Positions 1-7,256 of a DNA stretch of 64,000 bases are shown here, in pieces. The notes below the pieces were generated by a model. That model was not told the DNA's origin and made no database searches. It saw nothing but the letters and a program-made list of their open reading frames with translations. Position numbers and translations under genes: made by a program. The DNA is from JBBQYD01 sp942493075 (GTDB taxonomy: Bacteria > Verrucomicrobiota > Verrucomicrobiia > Limisphaerales > UBA8199): contig OW818681.1 of NCBI GenBank assembly GCA_942493075.1, positions 5,394,001-5,458,000 of the forward strand. The letters are read 5' to 3'. Within the stretch, counting starts at the first letter, position 1. Every line of letters begins with the position of its first letter.

Positions 1-930
1 TGCCGCGCCCGCGTTGCTGATGTGCAGTTCCCCGTTCCGCGTTTCCGTTAACGCAGCTACCCAGCCAGAATTCCAACCCTCCGGGATCGGCGGCACCTGG
101 GATGTCATGTAGTTAATAAAGAAGCTGAAAATGCCGGCCTGGGCAGCGACGTAGAAGAATTGAGCTACGACTGCCAGATAGAAGTGGGGATGTCCCCAGA
201 TGGAGCGCGGGGCCCCCGTAGGAGCCTGGTTGTCATCCATGTGGTATTCGTCTTTGGTTTTAATATCCGGCACAGGGGCAAATACGAAGATGATCGCCAG
301 GATCACGACGACCAATCCCACGGCTGCGTAGGGAATCCAAAGCATTTCGCTCCCTGTGCTTTGCCCGGCTGCATCTTTTCCATAGAAAAACCTGGCGCCG
401 GCAATTGGTCCGAATATCCAGCCTATTCCGTTGCAGGATTGGGCCAGGTTAATACGGGTGGCGGCGTATTGGGGCGCGCCCAGAACGGTGGAGTAAGGGT
501 TGGCGATGGTTTCCAGAAAGGTAAGCCCCGAGGCGATCACGCAAACTCCAAGCAGAAAGGCCCAGAATGCAGCGATCTTTGTGGCAGGAATGAACCAGAA
601 TCCGCCGACGGCGACCATGAGGAGCCCGGCAATGATGCCGCCCTTGTAACCGAGCTTAGAGGCGAGCCACCCGGCGGGGAGAGCCATCAGGAAATAACCA
701 AGGTAATGCGCGAATTGCACCCAGGCCGATTGCGCCAGCGTGAGGTGCAACTCCTCCTGAAAATGCTTGTCCATGACATCAATCATCCCGTTGCAGAATC
801 CCCAAAGCAGGAACAGGGAACTGACCAGGATAAAAGTGAAGACCACGTTTCGCCCTTCAGGCAGCGTGAAGAGACGTGGACGTGAGGAGCCGGTGGTTTG
901 CGGGGTCGAAGAAATCGCCGGATTGTTCAT
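1..930 (-). CDS. FHS-family sugar MFS transporter (C-terminal part outside window)
   Basis: The reverse strand reads open from an ATG at 930 to the left edge, 310 residues without a stop, so the C-terminal part is missing. A GAGGAGATCC ribosome binding site sits just upstream. Translating it by eye gives a charged N-terminus, then LFLLWGFCNGMIDVMDKHF and a series of hydrophobic helices, with an IANPYSTVLG stretch typical of the fucose/glucose-galactose permease branch (FHS) of the major facilitator superfamily. Members import a sugar with protons or sodium across the inner membrane. It lies downstream of, and on the same strand as, a Gfo/Idh/MocA dehydrogenase, but a terminator separates them. 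The sugar cannot be named from sequence. The family call is good; the substrate is unknown. Confidence 0.85.
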   Translation of the reverse strand, partial: MNNPAISSTPQTTGSSRPRLFTLPEGRNVVFTFILVSSLFLLWGFCNGMIDVMDKHFQEELHLTLAQSAWVQFAHYLGYFLMALPAGWLASKLGYKGGIIAGLLMVAVGGFWFIPATKIAAFWAFLLGVCVIASGLTFLETIANPYSTVLGAPQYAATRINLAQSCNGIGWIFGPIAGARFFYGKDAAGQSTGSEMLWIPYAAVGLVVVILAIIFVFAPVPDIKTKDEYHMDDNQAPTGAPRSIWGHPHFYLAVVAQFFYVAAQAGIFSFFINYMTSQVPPIPEGWNSGWVAALTETRNGELHISNAGAA

Positions 931-971
931 GGATCTCCTCTAGAAGTGCGCAGTTTTCCCGGCCAGCGCAA

Positions 972-1010
972 TGCAAAAAAACAAAAAGGGCAGCCTTTGG
1001 GGCTGCCCTT
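972..1010 (-). terminator. Rho-independent terminator after the Gfo/Idh/MocA gene
   Basis: AAGGGCAGCC and GGCTGCCCTT (986-1010) form a 10-bp stem with a five-base loop. On the minus strand it is followed by a T-rich tract (972-985). It lies 20 bases after the stop of the oxidoreductase and 42 bases before the start of the permease, so the two are probably separate units or coupled only by read-through. Confidence 0.8.
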
Positions 1011-1029
1011 CCCAACTGATCACTTAGAA

Positions 1030-2220
1030 TCAGATCTTCTTCGGCATGGGGGTCCAACCGCCCTTCTTCTTGCTGCTCTTGACGCAAGTCTCGATGAAGG
1101 CGATGCCCATCCAGCCGTCATCGACGGTGGCATATTTCGCGCCGGAGGTATCGAACTTCTTGCCATCTTTCCATTTCCGCACATCGACTTCGAAGCTGCG
1201 ATGCAGGCGTGCGAACGCATCATGGAACGCCTCAGGATGGCCGGACGGAATTGTTGGCTCAGCCATCAGGTCGGCAGGGACGTCTTTGGGCAGGAAACCG
1301 TCGCCCGGGTTCACCGCACCGCGCCAGTAAACGCGATCAGGCTGGTTGTTCAGCAGGATGGTAACGGATTCCGGTTCTTCCTGACGCCAAACGAGTGTGC
1401 CCTTGGTGCCGGCGACCACGATACCGAGGTCGTTCTTGCGCCCGATGCAGATCTGGGAAGCGCGAACCAGGGCTTTGCCGCCGTTGTTCAATTTGCAGTA
1501 GATGGTGAAATGGTCGTCGAGCATGCGGCCTTCGACGAAGGTCTCAAGCTGGGCGCTGACCTGTTCAACTTCAAGCCCCGTAACGTAGCGCAGTTGCATG
1601 AGCGCGTGCGTGCCGATATCGCCGCCGCAGCCGGAGCCGCCGGCGCGCTTGGGATCAACCCGCCAAGAGGCCTGCTGCTGGCCTGTGGCTTCGATCTTGG
1701 AGGCCAGCCAGCCTTGATTGTAATAGCTGTCCACCCAGCGGATATCGCCCAGCAACCCGCTCTGCACGATGTACCGGCTGAAACGGGTAGTCCAATGGCC
1801 AAGGTAGGTGTGCGAAACGGCAAAGGGAACGCCCAGCTTGCGCGAGGTCTTTACCAGTTCATTCGCTTCCTTCAGATTCAAGCAAAGCGGTTTTTCGCAG
1901 AACACCGCGATCCCGGCTTTCATCGCCTTCATCGCCGGATCAAAATGGACGAAATTCGGAGTGACGATCAGGATGTAATCCAGCTTCTCCTCTTCGGGCA
2001 GGGAGGCGTTGGCATCGATCATCTCAGTATATGACGCGTAACCCTTGATTGGGAACGGCCAGTTGGCGGCTTCTTCCATAGCCACTTTAGGGTCTGGGAA
2101 CAGCGCGCCTGCTACTACCCGGCGGGTGCCGTCGAAGTGAATCGCCTTTTGGTGCGGGTGCACGATAAACGCGCCTTTGCCGCCACCGACCAAACCGACA
2201 TTTAGGGGTCTCTTGGACAT
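1030..2220 (-). CDS. Gfo/Idh/MocA family NAD(P)-dependent oxidoreductase
   Basis: This is a 396-residue cytoplasmic dehydrogenase. The N-terminus has a Rossmann glycine motif (VGLVGGGKGAF), followed by LIVTPNFVHF and the family's FCEKPLCLN motif at about residues 130-140, where the lysine and proline contact nicotinamide. The C-terminal half is the usual alpha/beta substrate domain, with a conserved GGDIGTHALM histidine region. The ATG at 2220 is preceded by AGGAGA. Family members oxidise or reduce sugars, inositols and related compounds; the substrate here is not predictable. Its neighbour is an FHS sugar permease, which suggests a sugar catabolic locus. It has its own terminator. Confidence 0.9.
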   Translation of the reverse strand: MSKRPLNVGLVGGGKGAFIVHPHQKAIHFDGTRRVVAGALFPDPKVAMEEAANWPFPIKGYASYTEMIDANASLPEEEKLDYILIVTPNFVHFDPAMKAMKAGIAVFCEKPLCLNLKEANELVKTSRKLGVPFAVSHTYLGHWTTRFSRYIVQSGLLGDIRWVDSYYNQGWLASKIEATGQQQASWRVDPKRAGGSGCGGDIGTHALMQLRYVTGLEVEQVSAQLETFVEGRMLDDHFTIYCKLNNGGKALVRASQICIGRKNDLGIVVAGTKGTLVWRQEEPESVTILLNNQPDRVYWRGAVNPGDGFLPKDVPADLMAEPTIPSGHPEAFHDAFARLHRSFEVDVRKWKDGKKFDTSGAKYATVDDGWMGIAFIETCVKSSKKKGGWTPMPKKI

Positions 2221-2541
2221 TGTGTTCTCCTGTATGACTGACTTTTTCTGGTTTTAGTTTCCGCGAACACGGCTGACTCGGCGGAAACTCTGTAATAACG
2301 CAGAATAGGAAGCGCCCCCAACCATTTCAAGAGCAGATCGCATATCGACAGGATGAAGATGGGCCTGGCCGAAGTGAACGGTTCGCCCTTCGAAAACTCG
2401 CCACTTTCCTTTACCCACTTTTAACCGCGCGCGGTACCACCACCCCCTATTTAGGGTATTCTGTAATCGTTTGCAGACTGCTATATATCTCCTCATATCC
2501 ATGTGTCCGCACCGGTATATCAGAAGAAACCGAACGCAATT
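2221..2541. other. Divergent intergenic region with a 12-bp palindrome
   Basis: This spacer separates the minus-strand oxidoreductase from the plus-strand PEP-CTERM gene. It contains the perfect palindrome ACCGCGCGCGGT at 2424-2435 and a small CCCTA/TAGGG hairpin at about 2444-2455. Either could be a regulator site, but neither matches a binding site I can name. No sigma-54 box (TGGCAC-N5-TTGC) was seen, although such boxes precede many PEP-CTERM genes. I see no gene in it. Confidence 0.35.
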
Positions 2542-3357
2542 ATGAACAACTCCTTTCTCATCATCACTGCTCTCGTCGCCGCAACGGTCGCACAGGCGGC
2601 CGACGTTCCCGCCGGAGTGACCGGCCTTTGGCGCTTTCAGGACAGTGCCAACAAGCTCAGTGCCACCTTGGGCTCGCCCCTTGTGTCCAGCCATGTCGAT
2701 AACAGCGCCTGGATGGGTGGCCCAATCACCGTCATCAATCCGGGCCTCACCGATAGCGGAGTTGTCCAGGAACGCACCTCTGATTTTCTCACGGTGAACC
2801 CAAACTTCACGGCGAACGGCGGTGGTGAGGGTATCTACGTAAACGAATACACGGTCGCCATCGATTATGTTCAAACCAGCGGTGCCACTACCTGGAACAG
2901 CCTTTTCCAAACCGCTGCTACGGGCACTGCCAACGACGGCGACCTCTGGACGGATGGTGCCGGCCATATCGGGGTAGGAGATGTCGGCTACTCCACCCTG
3001 ACTTACGACGCCTCATCCTGGCATCGCATCGTCTGGTCAGTGGATAACGGCAGCTTTTTCCGAGTTTACGTGGACGGCACTCTGTATTTGGACGGTGCTG
3101 GCCAAGCGGTGGATGGCCGATTCGCTCTGTATACGGACACATTCCACCTATTTGCTGATAATGACGGGGAAGATCAATGGGGTTTGGTCGGAACCGTCGC
3201 CACCTGGGACCGTGCGCTGACTACTGACGAGGTCTCCGGCATGGGCGGCTGGATCGGCGGGTCCCCCACACCCACGGCGTTAACTATCCCCGAACCTAGT
3301 GTGTTAAGTCTTCTGGGGCTTGGCGCTCTGTCACTGCTTCTCCGCAGGCGGAGCTAA
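2542..3357 (+). CDS. PEP-CTERM protein with LamG-like domain
   Basis: A 271-residue exported protein. I chose the ATG at 2542 over an in-frame GTG further upstream because it begins directly with a signal peptide (MNNSFLIITALVAATVAQA). The body, with WRFQDSANKLSA and YVDGTLYLDG, resembles a concanavalin-like LamG jelly-roll domain that binds carbohydrate. The last 25 residues form a PEP-CTERM sorting tag: PEP, a hydrophobic helix, then RRRS. Such tags are known to be processed by an exosortase at the inner membrane, and the proteins are usually exported or linked to extracellular polymer. No exosortase gene lies in the window. A strong terminator follows. Confidence 0.85.
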   Translation: MNNSFLIITALVAATVAQAADVPAGVTGLWRFQDSANKLSATLGSPLVSSHVDNSAWMGGPITVINPGLTDSGVVQERTSDFLTVNPNFTANGGGEGIYVNEYTVAIDYVQTSGATTWNSLFQTAATGTANDGDLWTDGAGHIGVGDVGYSTLTYDASSWHRIVWSVDNGSFFRVYVDGTLYLDGAGQAVDGRFALYTDTFHLFADNDGEDQWGLVGTVATWDRALTTDEVSGMGGWIGGSPTPTALTIPEPSVLSLLGLGALSLLLRRRS

Positions 3358-3397
3358 ATTCTGTTTCTTATCGGTTTGGGCTCGCAAGATCTGAGCT

Positions 3398-3433
3398 AAA
3401 GGGCGCCGGGGACACAATCCCCGGCGCCCTTTT
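3398..3433 (+). terminator. Rho-independent terminator after the PEP-CTERM gene
   Basis: AAAGGGCGCCGGGG (3398-3411) pairs perfectly with CCCCGGCGCCCTTT (3419-3432) around a seven-base loop, and a short T-run ends the stem. This 14-bp stem lies 41 bases after the PEP-CTERM stop codon and before the next gene on the same strand. Confidence 0.85.
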
Positions 3434-3498
3434 CATACATTTTTTCGTCTCACGCGTTCGTAAATTTGCGCAAAGCGTTCAAACCGCTTGAACTCACT

Positions 3499-6087
3499 AT
3501 GAACAGACCCTCTTTGATGAAGCTGTTTAACTGCGTCGCAGCACTGGGCTTTCTCGCATGCCTCCCGGTTCGAGCCGCCACCAACTTGCCTTCATACTAC
3601 GCGCATCCCGCGGCCTTGGACGAACACGGGGTCATTGCGCCGTGGTATCAGGGATTAAACGGTCAACTCGATGAGAGGGTGAGCATCGCGGTGAATGTCT
3701 ATAAACGCTATCCGTGGGTGGATCAGCCCAAGGCGGTCATGGCTGCTCCGGATTTTGTTTACAACTCCCATTGGAGCATCAAGCCGGATGGCACGATCCT
3801 GATACCTCCCACCACGGATTGGATGTGTGGCGATCTGGGTGCGCGCGCCTGGAGCATCGTTAAAGGCCTCACTGCCTATTATCAGTACAGCGGCGATCCT
3901 ATCGCCTTCCTGTACATTCCATTGGCTGTCGATTATATACTGGATTACGGACTCACACCTGATAACGCGGAATGGCCATTATTCCCGATCAGCACCCCTA
4001 CCCTGGGGAAAGCTTATGGCAAGTGCGATCCCAAGGGCCGCATCCAACTGGATCTCTGCGCCATCGTCGGCACCGAGGTCCTCCGCGCTCACAAGCTCAC
4101 CGGCAATCCGCGTTACCTGCAAATGGCAAAACACTGGGGAGACGTTTTTGCCGCTAAATGCCAGTTTACCGATCCCACGGTGTCTCCCTGGAATCGGTAT
4201 GTGGACCCATCGGTGGTGGGTTGGTCGGATGTCCTCACCGGCAGTTCCTCCATTATTGTGGATTTTCTGGATGACCTCCTGGCTATTGGCTATGACGGGA
4301 AGGGTGGAGCGATCCGCAAAGCACGTGATGCCGGACGCAAGTTTCTGAACGAGCAGATGCTCCCCGCCTGGTGGGTCAATGATACCTGGGGCCGGACTTA
4401 CTGGGATTGGGATAACTCCATGATCTGCGGGATGGCGTCCATGTGCGCCGATCATTTAATGAAACACCCCGGCGTTTATACCAACTGGAAGAATGACCTT
4501 CGAAATGTTTTATCGCTGGTGTGGCATCGCAACGGTGCCGACCCGGCGTCCCATGGAGATGTGTATGCCGGTGCGTGGACATTCCCCGAGTCGTCTGTCT
4601 GCTGCGGCACCTCACTTTCCTACAATCAGTATACTGCCGGACCTACCTTGATCCGTTACGGGGTGCTGGCGAACAGTGGATGGGCGCGCGAGGTCGGACG
4701 CCGAATGATGCTCATGGCCACTTACGACAGCCTTCCAAACGGCGTGGTAAAGGACGGGATCTTTGGCCAATCGGTTGCGACTGGCGAATGGTCGAACCTG
4801 GCTCATCCATGGCCGCTTTGCCAGGTGCTCGAAGCTATCGCATGGATGCCGAAAGAGTTCGCGCCTTCCCGAGAGAACCACATCGTCCGTTCCACCACAG
4901 TTATCAATGAAGTCCTTTATCGCCCGGGGCGGATCGCCTATTCAACGTTCGATCAGCCAAAGAATACGCACGAAGTGCTACGCCTCGCGTTTGAGCCCAG
5001 CCGAATCGAAGCCGACGGACGCCGCCTCAAACAGCGCAGCGATCTGAATGCAAATGGGTATACTGTCGAGAAGCTCGCGAACGGAGATGTGATCTGTTCC
5101 ATCCGCCATGATGGCCGAAAGCGTTTGTTGATTGAAGGTCCAGACCCGCAGAAAGCAATCGACGACACTGCGTTTGCTTCTTCCGGAAATTGGACGACCA
5201 GGACGGACGCCGCTGCTCACGACCGGTCTTCCCGGACCGCCAGCGAAGCTGACGCCAGCATGATCTGCAAGTTCGACGGGAACCAAGTGCGTTTGATCGG
5301 TTCAGTAGGGCCGACAGGCGGCTGGGCCGAAGCATTCATTGACGGTCAGAAAGAGCCCACACTGATTGAGTGCTGGAATCCAACACGACGAGTTCAACAG
5401 CCAATATTCCAGAAGAAGGGTCTCACCACCGGAGAACATGAACTCAAGATTGTTGCCCTGGGAAAGAAAAACCCGCTGGCCCATGGGACCGAAGTCAACA
5501 TTGATGCGATCCATTTCTCGGCGGCAACCGGCCAGACTGGATTCGATTCCGAGGGAGGTCAAAGCGACGCCCAGCGCCTTATCTTCGGATATGCAGGACG
5601 AAATGATCATATCGATTCACAAGGCCATTCGTGGAGGCCTGCCACCGAGTGGATGGTCCGACTCGGGTTTGGAGTTGATACAGTGACGCGTTGCTGGTGG
5701 CGAAATCGGCGCAGCATGTACATTGGCGGCACCAAGGACGAGGAGATCTATCGCTACGGCGTGCATGCGCCTGAGTTCTGGGTGAACCTGACGGTCGCCC
5801 CGGGCACGTACACTGTGCGTCTGCATTGGGCGGATACGCCCGAGACCCCTTGGGTTGAACGTGAAGGCAAATGGGACCCCGTCTCGCGCCCGACTTCAGT
5901 CGCCATCAACGGCGAGAGCGTCATTCAGAATCTCAATGTACGGGAAGCAGTTGGCACGTTCCGCGCGTATGTGCGCGAGTTCACCGGGATCAAGCCGCAG
6001 AATGGGATTATCGAGGTTCGCTGCACATCCACTCCTGGCCACGATGCCATGCTCCAGGCGCTTGAGCTTTTGCCGGAACGGAAGTAA
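3499..6087 (+). CDS. Secreted six-hairpin (alpha/alpha-barrel) glycosidase-like protein with malectin-like domain
   Basis: An 862-residue exported protein. The ATG at 3499 gives a signal peptide ending near VRAATN; an in-frame TTG at 3466 is less likely. Residues about 30-450 are rich in Trp and paired helices, as in six-hairpin glycosidase-like catalytic domains (for example WDWDNSMICGMASMCADH and PESSVCCGTSLSYNQ). A jelly-roll carbohydrate-binding-like region follows at about 560-690 (SSGNWTTRTD to NIDAIHF). The C-terminal 170 residues, with YRYGVHAPEFWVNLTVAPGTY and VAINGESV, look like a malectin or malectin-like lectin. A role in polysaccharide breakdown outside the cytoplasm is inferred; the exact GH family and substrate are unknown. 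Confidence 0.65.
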   Translation: MNRPSLMKLFNCVAALGFLACLPVRAATNLPSYYAHPAALDEHGVIAPWYQGLNGQLDERVSIAVNVYKRYPWVDQPKAVMAAPDFVYNSHWSIKPDGTILIPPTTDWMCGDLGARAWSIVKGLTAYYQYSGDPIAFLYIPLAVDYILDYGLTPDNAEWPLFPISTPTLGKAYGKCDPKGRIQLDLCAIVGTEVLRAHKLTGNPRYLQMAKHWGDVFAAKCQFTDPTVSPWNRYVDPSVVGWSDVLTGSSSIIVDFLDDLLAIGYDGKGGAIRKARDAGRKFLNEQMLPAWWVNDTWGRTYWDWDNSMICGMASMCADHLMKHPGVYTNWKNDLRNVLSLVWHRNGADPASHGDVYAGAWTFPESSVCCGTSLSYNQYTAGPTLIRYGVLANSGWAREVGRRMMLMATYDSLPNGVVKDGIFGQSVATGEWSNLAHPWPLCQVLEAIAWMPKEFAPSRENHIVRSTTVINEVLYRPGRIAYSTFDQPKNTHEVLRLAFEPSRIEADGRRLKQRSDLNANGYTVEKLANGDVICSIRHDGRKRLLIEGPDPQKAIDDTAFASSGNWTTRTDAAAHDRSSRTASEADASMICKFDGNQVRLIGSVGPTGGWAEAFIDGQKEPTLIECWNPTRRVQQPIFQKKGLTTGEHELKIVALGKKNPLAHGTEVNIDAIHFSAATGQTGFDSEGGQSDAQRLIFGYAGRNDHIDSQGHSWRPATEWMVRLGFGVDTVTRCWWRNRRSMYIGGTKDEEIYRYGVHAPEFWVNLTVAPGTYTVRLHWADTPETPWVEREGKWDPVSRPTSVAINGESVIQNLNVREAVGTFRAYVREFTGIKPQNGIIEVRCTSTPGHDAMLQALELLPERK

Positions 6088-6204
6088 TGGCGGCATCACC
6101 GCCGCGTTGAAGGCCCAATCTCCGCGCCGGGCGGGTCCGTGTAACATAATCCAGCAACCGCAACGAGCACGTGCCCTGTGATTCCGGACGGCCCCAAGGT
6201 GCCC

Positions 6205-6323
6205 GCCGCGTCGGGAGACGCGGCTCCAAGCCGAAGGCTTGGCAGAGAGTAGCCGGAGCGTCGTAGCGTAGCGGAGACCTCCGGTTTACAGGAGCCCGAT
6301 TCAGCACCCCGGAGACGGGGTGC
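6205..6323. repeat. Left hairpin array flanking the RAYT gene
   Basis: Four hairpins follow one another: GCCGCGTC-GGGA-GACGCGGC (6205-6224), CCAAGCC-GAA-GGCTTGG (6226-6242), a longer unit from GTAGCCGGAG to CTCCGG (6250-6284) and GCACCCCG-GAGA-CGGGGTGC (6304-6323). At least the last two recur in inverted order on the other side of the transposase gene. They look like REP/REPIN units of the kind RAYT proteins recognise. Confidence 0.75.
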
Positions 6324-6338
6324 CAGAACCATGGGTGT

Positions 6339-6782
6339 TCATTCCAAATACTCCGGGTCGTAAGAAACACCATTCTTCTCAAGCAATCTCTTCAGCTCTT
6401 CGGTAAAAGGAGTTTGAGCGTGGTGCTGCTCCTGTGCTTGGATGTAGTGACTTACAGATTCTGCATGCGTCCAACTCACGGAAAAGATCGAGTATCCCTC
6501 CTGCCACGCAAAATCTCGTTCGTGGTTCTCCGCCGCCCAGAATGAGGTCGCTTTCTTTATTTCGCGCACGATGTCCGCTGGAGCACCCGTGGTCTTAAGG
6601 ATTGCCAACAGATGCACGTGGTCTTCGACCCCGCCTACCATTTCAGCCACACCACCCAATCCTCGAACGGTGCCTCCCAGGTACTCATGGAGTTGCTGTC
6701 GCCAACTCGTCCGGATAAACCGTTTCCGAAGCTTTGTGCTAAAGACAATATGATATCGAAGACTGTAGAAGGTGGATCCCAT
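6339..6782 (-). CDS. REP-associated tyrosine transposase (RAYT, Y1/IS200-like)
   Basis: A 147-residue single-strand DNA transposase/nuclease of the HUH superfamily. I chose the ATG at 6782 (MGSTFYSLRYHIVFSTK) because the family starts there; the longer open frame upstream runs through the repeat array. The HUH pair is visible in EDHVHLLA (about residue 56), and the nucleophile tyrosine is in SHYIQAQEQHH near residue 115, with the conserved Gln nearby. RAYTs are domesticated relatives of IS200/IS605 that act on palindromic REP sequences. Such palindromes flank this gene in mirror symmetry. The gene appears intact. Its length is usual for the family. Confidence 0.9.
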   Translation of the reverse strand: MGSTFYSLRYHIVFSTKLRKRFIRTSWRQQLHEYLGGTVRGLGGVAEMVGGVEDHVHLLAILKTTGAPADIVREIKKATSFWAAENHERDFAWQEGYSIFSVSWTHAESVSHYIQAQEQHHAQTPFTEELKRLLEKNGVSYDPEYLE

Positions 6783-6796
6783 GATCGAATGTTCTA

Positions 6797-6964
6797 GCAC
6801 CCCGATTCCGGGGTGCAATTCCAATCTGCGACTTGACCGGAGGTCTCCACTTCGTTGCGACCTCCGGCTACGCTCTGGCAACCCTTCTGGTTGCGGCCCC
6901 ATGCTTCACTTCACCATGAGGACATCCCAACACTGCCGTTCTAGAACGTAGCGTCAGGAGACGC
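6797..6964. repeat. Right hairpin array flanking the RAYT gene (mirror of the left)
   Basis: In order from the gene outward: GCACCCCG-ATTC-CGGGGTGC (6797-6816), a CCGGAGGTC...CCTCCGGCTAC unit (6837-6871), GCAACC-CTTCT-GGTTGC (6878-6894) and GCGTC-AGGA-GACGC (6951-6964). The first two are inverted copies of the inner units at 6304-6323 and 6250-6284. The last two occupy the places of the left side's outer hairpins and resemble them in design. Confidence 0.75.
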
Positions 6965-7214
6965 GGCCTACAGAACGGAGTGCCTTCCCCATTAGATTGG
7001 TGCGGTCAAACCCGCACACACCGAAGAACCAGGGCTTGCTTTGTGTGTGACTTTTAGCTGGGGAGAGCCTTAAGGGGCATCATCGAAGCGCTTGCGGTGT
7101 TCAAAATGGCGGCCTCGGCGAAGCCGCCCTACCCGCCGCGTCGGTATCATTTTTCACTATCTGCGTGCATCTGTGAAATCGGTGGATGATTTCCTTTCGG
7201 CTTTTTTAGCATAC
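6965..7214. other. Intergenic, repeat-derived sequence
   Basis: No convincing gene is present. It holds a GGCGGC/GCCGCC hairpin (7108-7128) and a CCGCCGCGTC fragment near 7134 that matches the outermost left RAYT hairpin arm. A low-GC tail leads into the promoter of the delta-60 gene. It looks like eroded mobile repeat DNA. Confidence 0.4.
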
Positions 7215-7242
7215 TTGACATTTTGATGCTGAAATTGAGAAT
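7215..7242 (+). promoter_or_regulatory. Sigma-70-type promoter of the delta-60 gene
   Basis: A perfect TTGACA (7215-7220), a 16-bp spacer and GAGAAT (7237-7242, four of six matches) precede the gene. The expected transcription start, near 7249-7250, leaves only about 4-8 bases before the start codon and no ribosome binding site, so the message may be leaderless or nearly so. Confidence 0.5.
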
Positions 7243-7256
7243 ACGACCCTGTTGTG

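Noticed and set aside
160..885. Long plus-strand open frame at the left edge
   Set aside because: It lies opposite the permease gene, which has clear membrane helices and a ribosome binding site; the plus-strand translation has no recognisable features.
2221..2541. Search for a sigma-54 promoter before the PEP-CTERM gene
   Set aside because: No TGGCAC-N5-TTGC-like pair with correct spacing was seen.
7021..7033. 13-base string CCGAAGAACCAGG also present at 37190-37202
   Set aside because: The match does not extend on either side, so it may be chance or a tiny remnant of a repeat.
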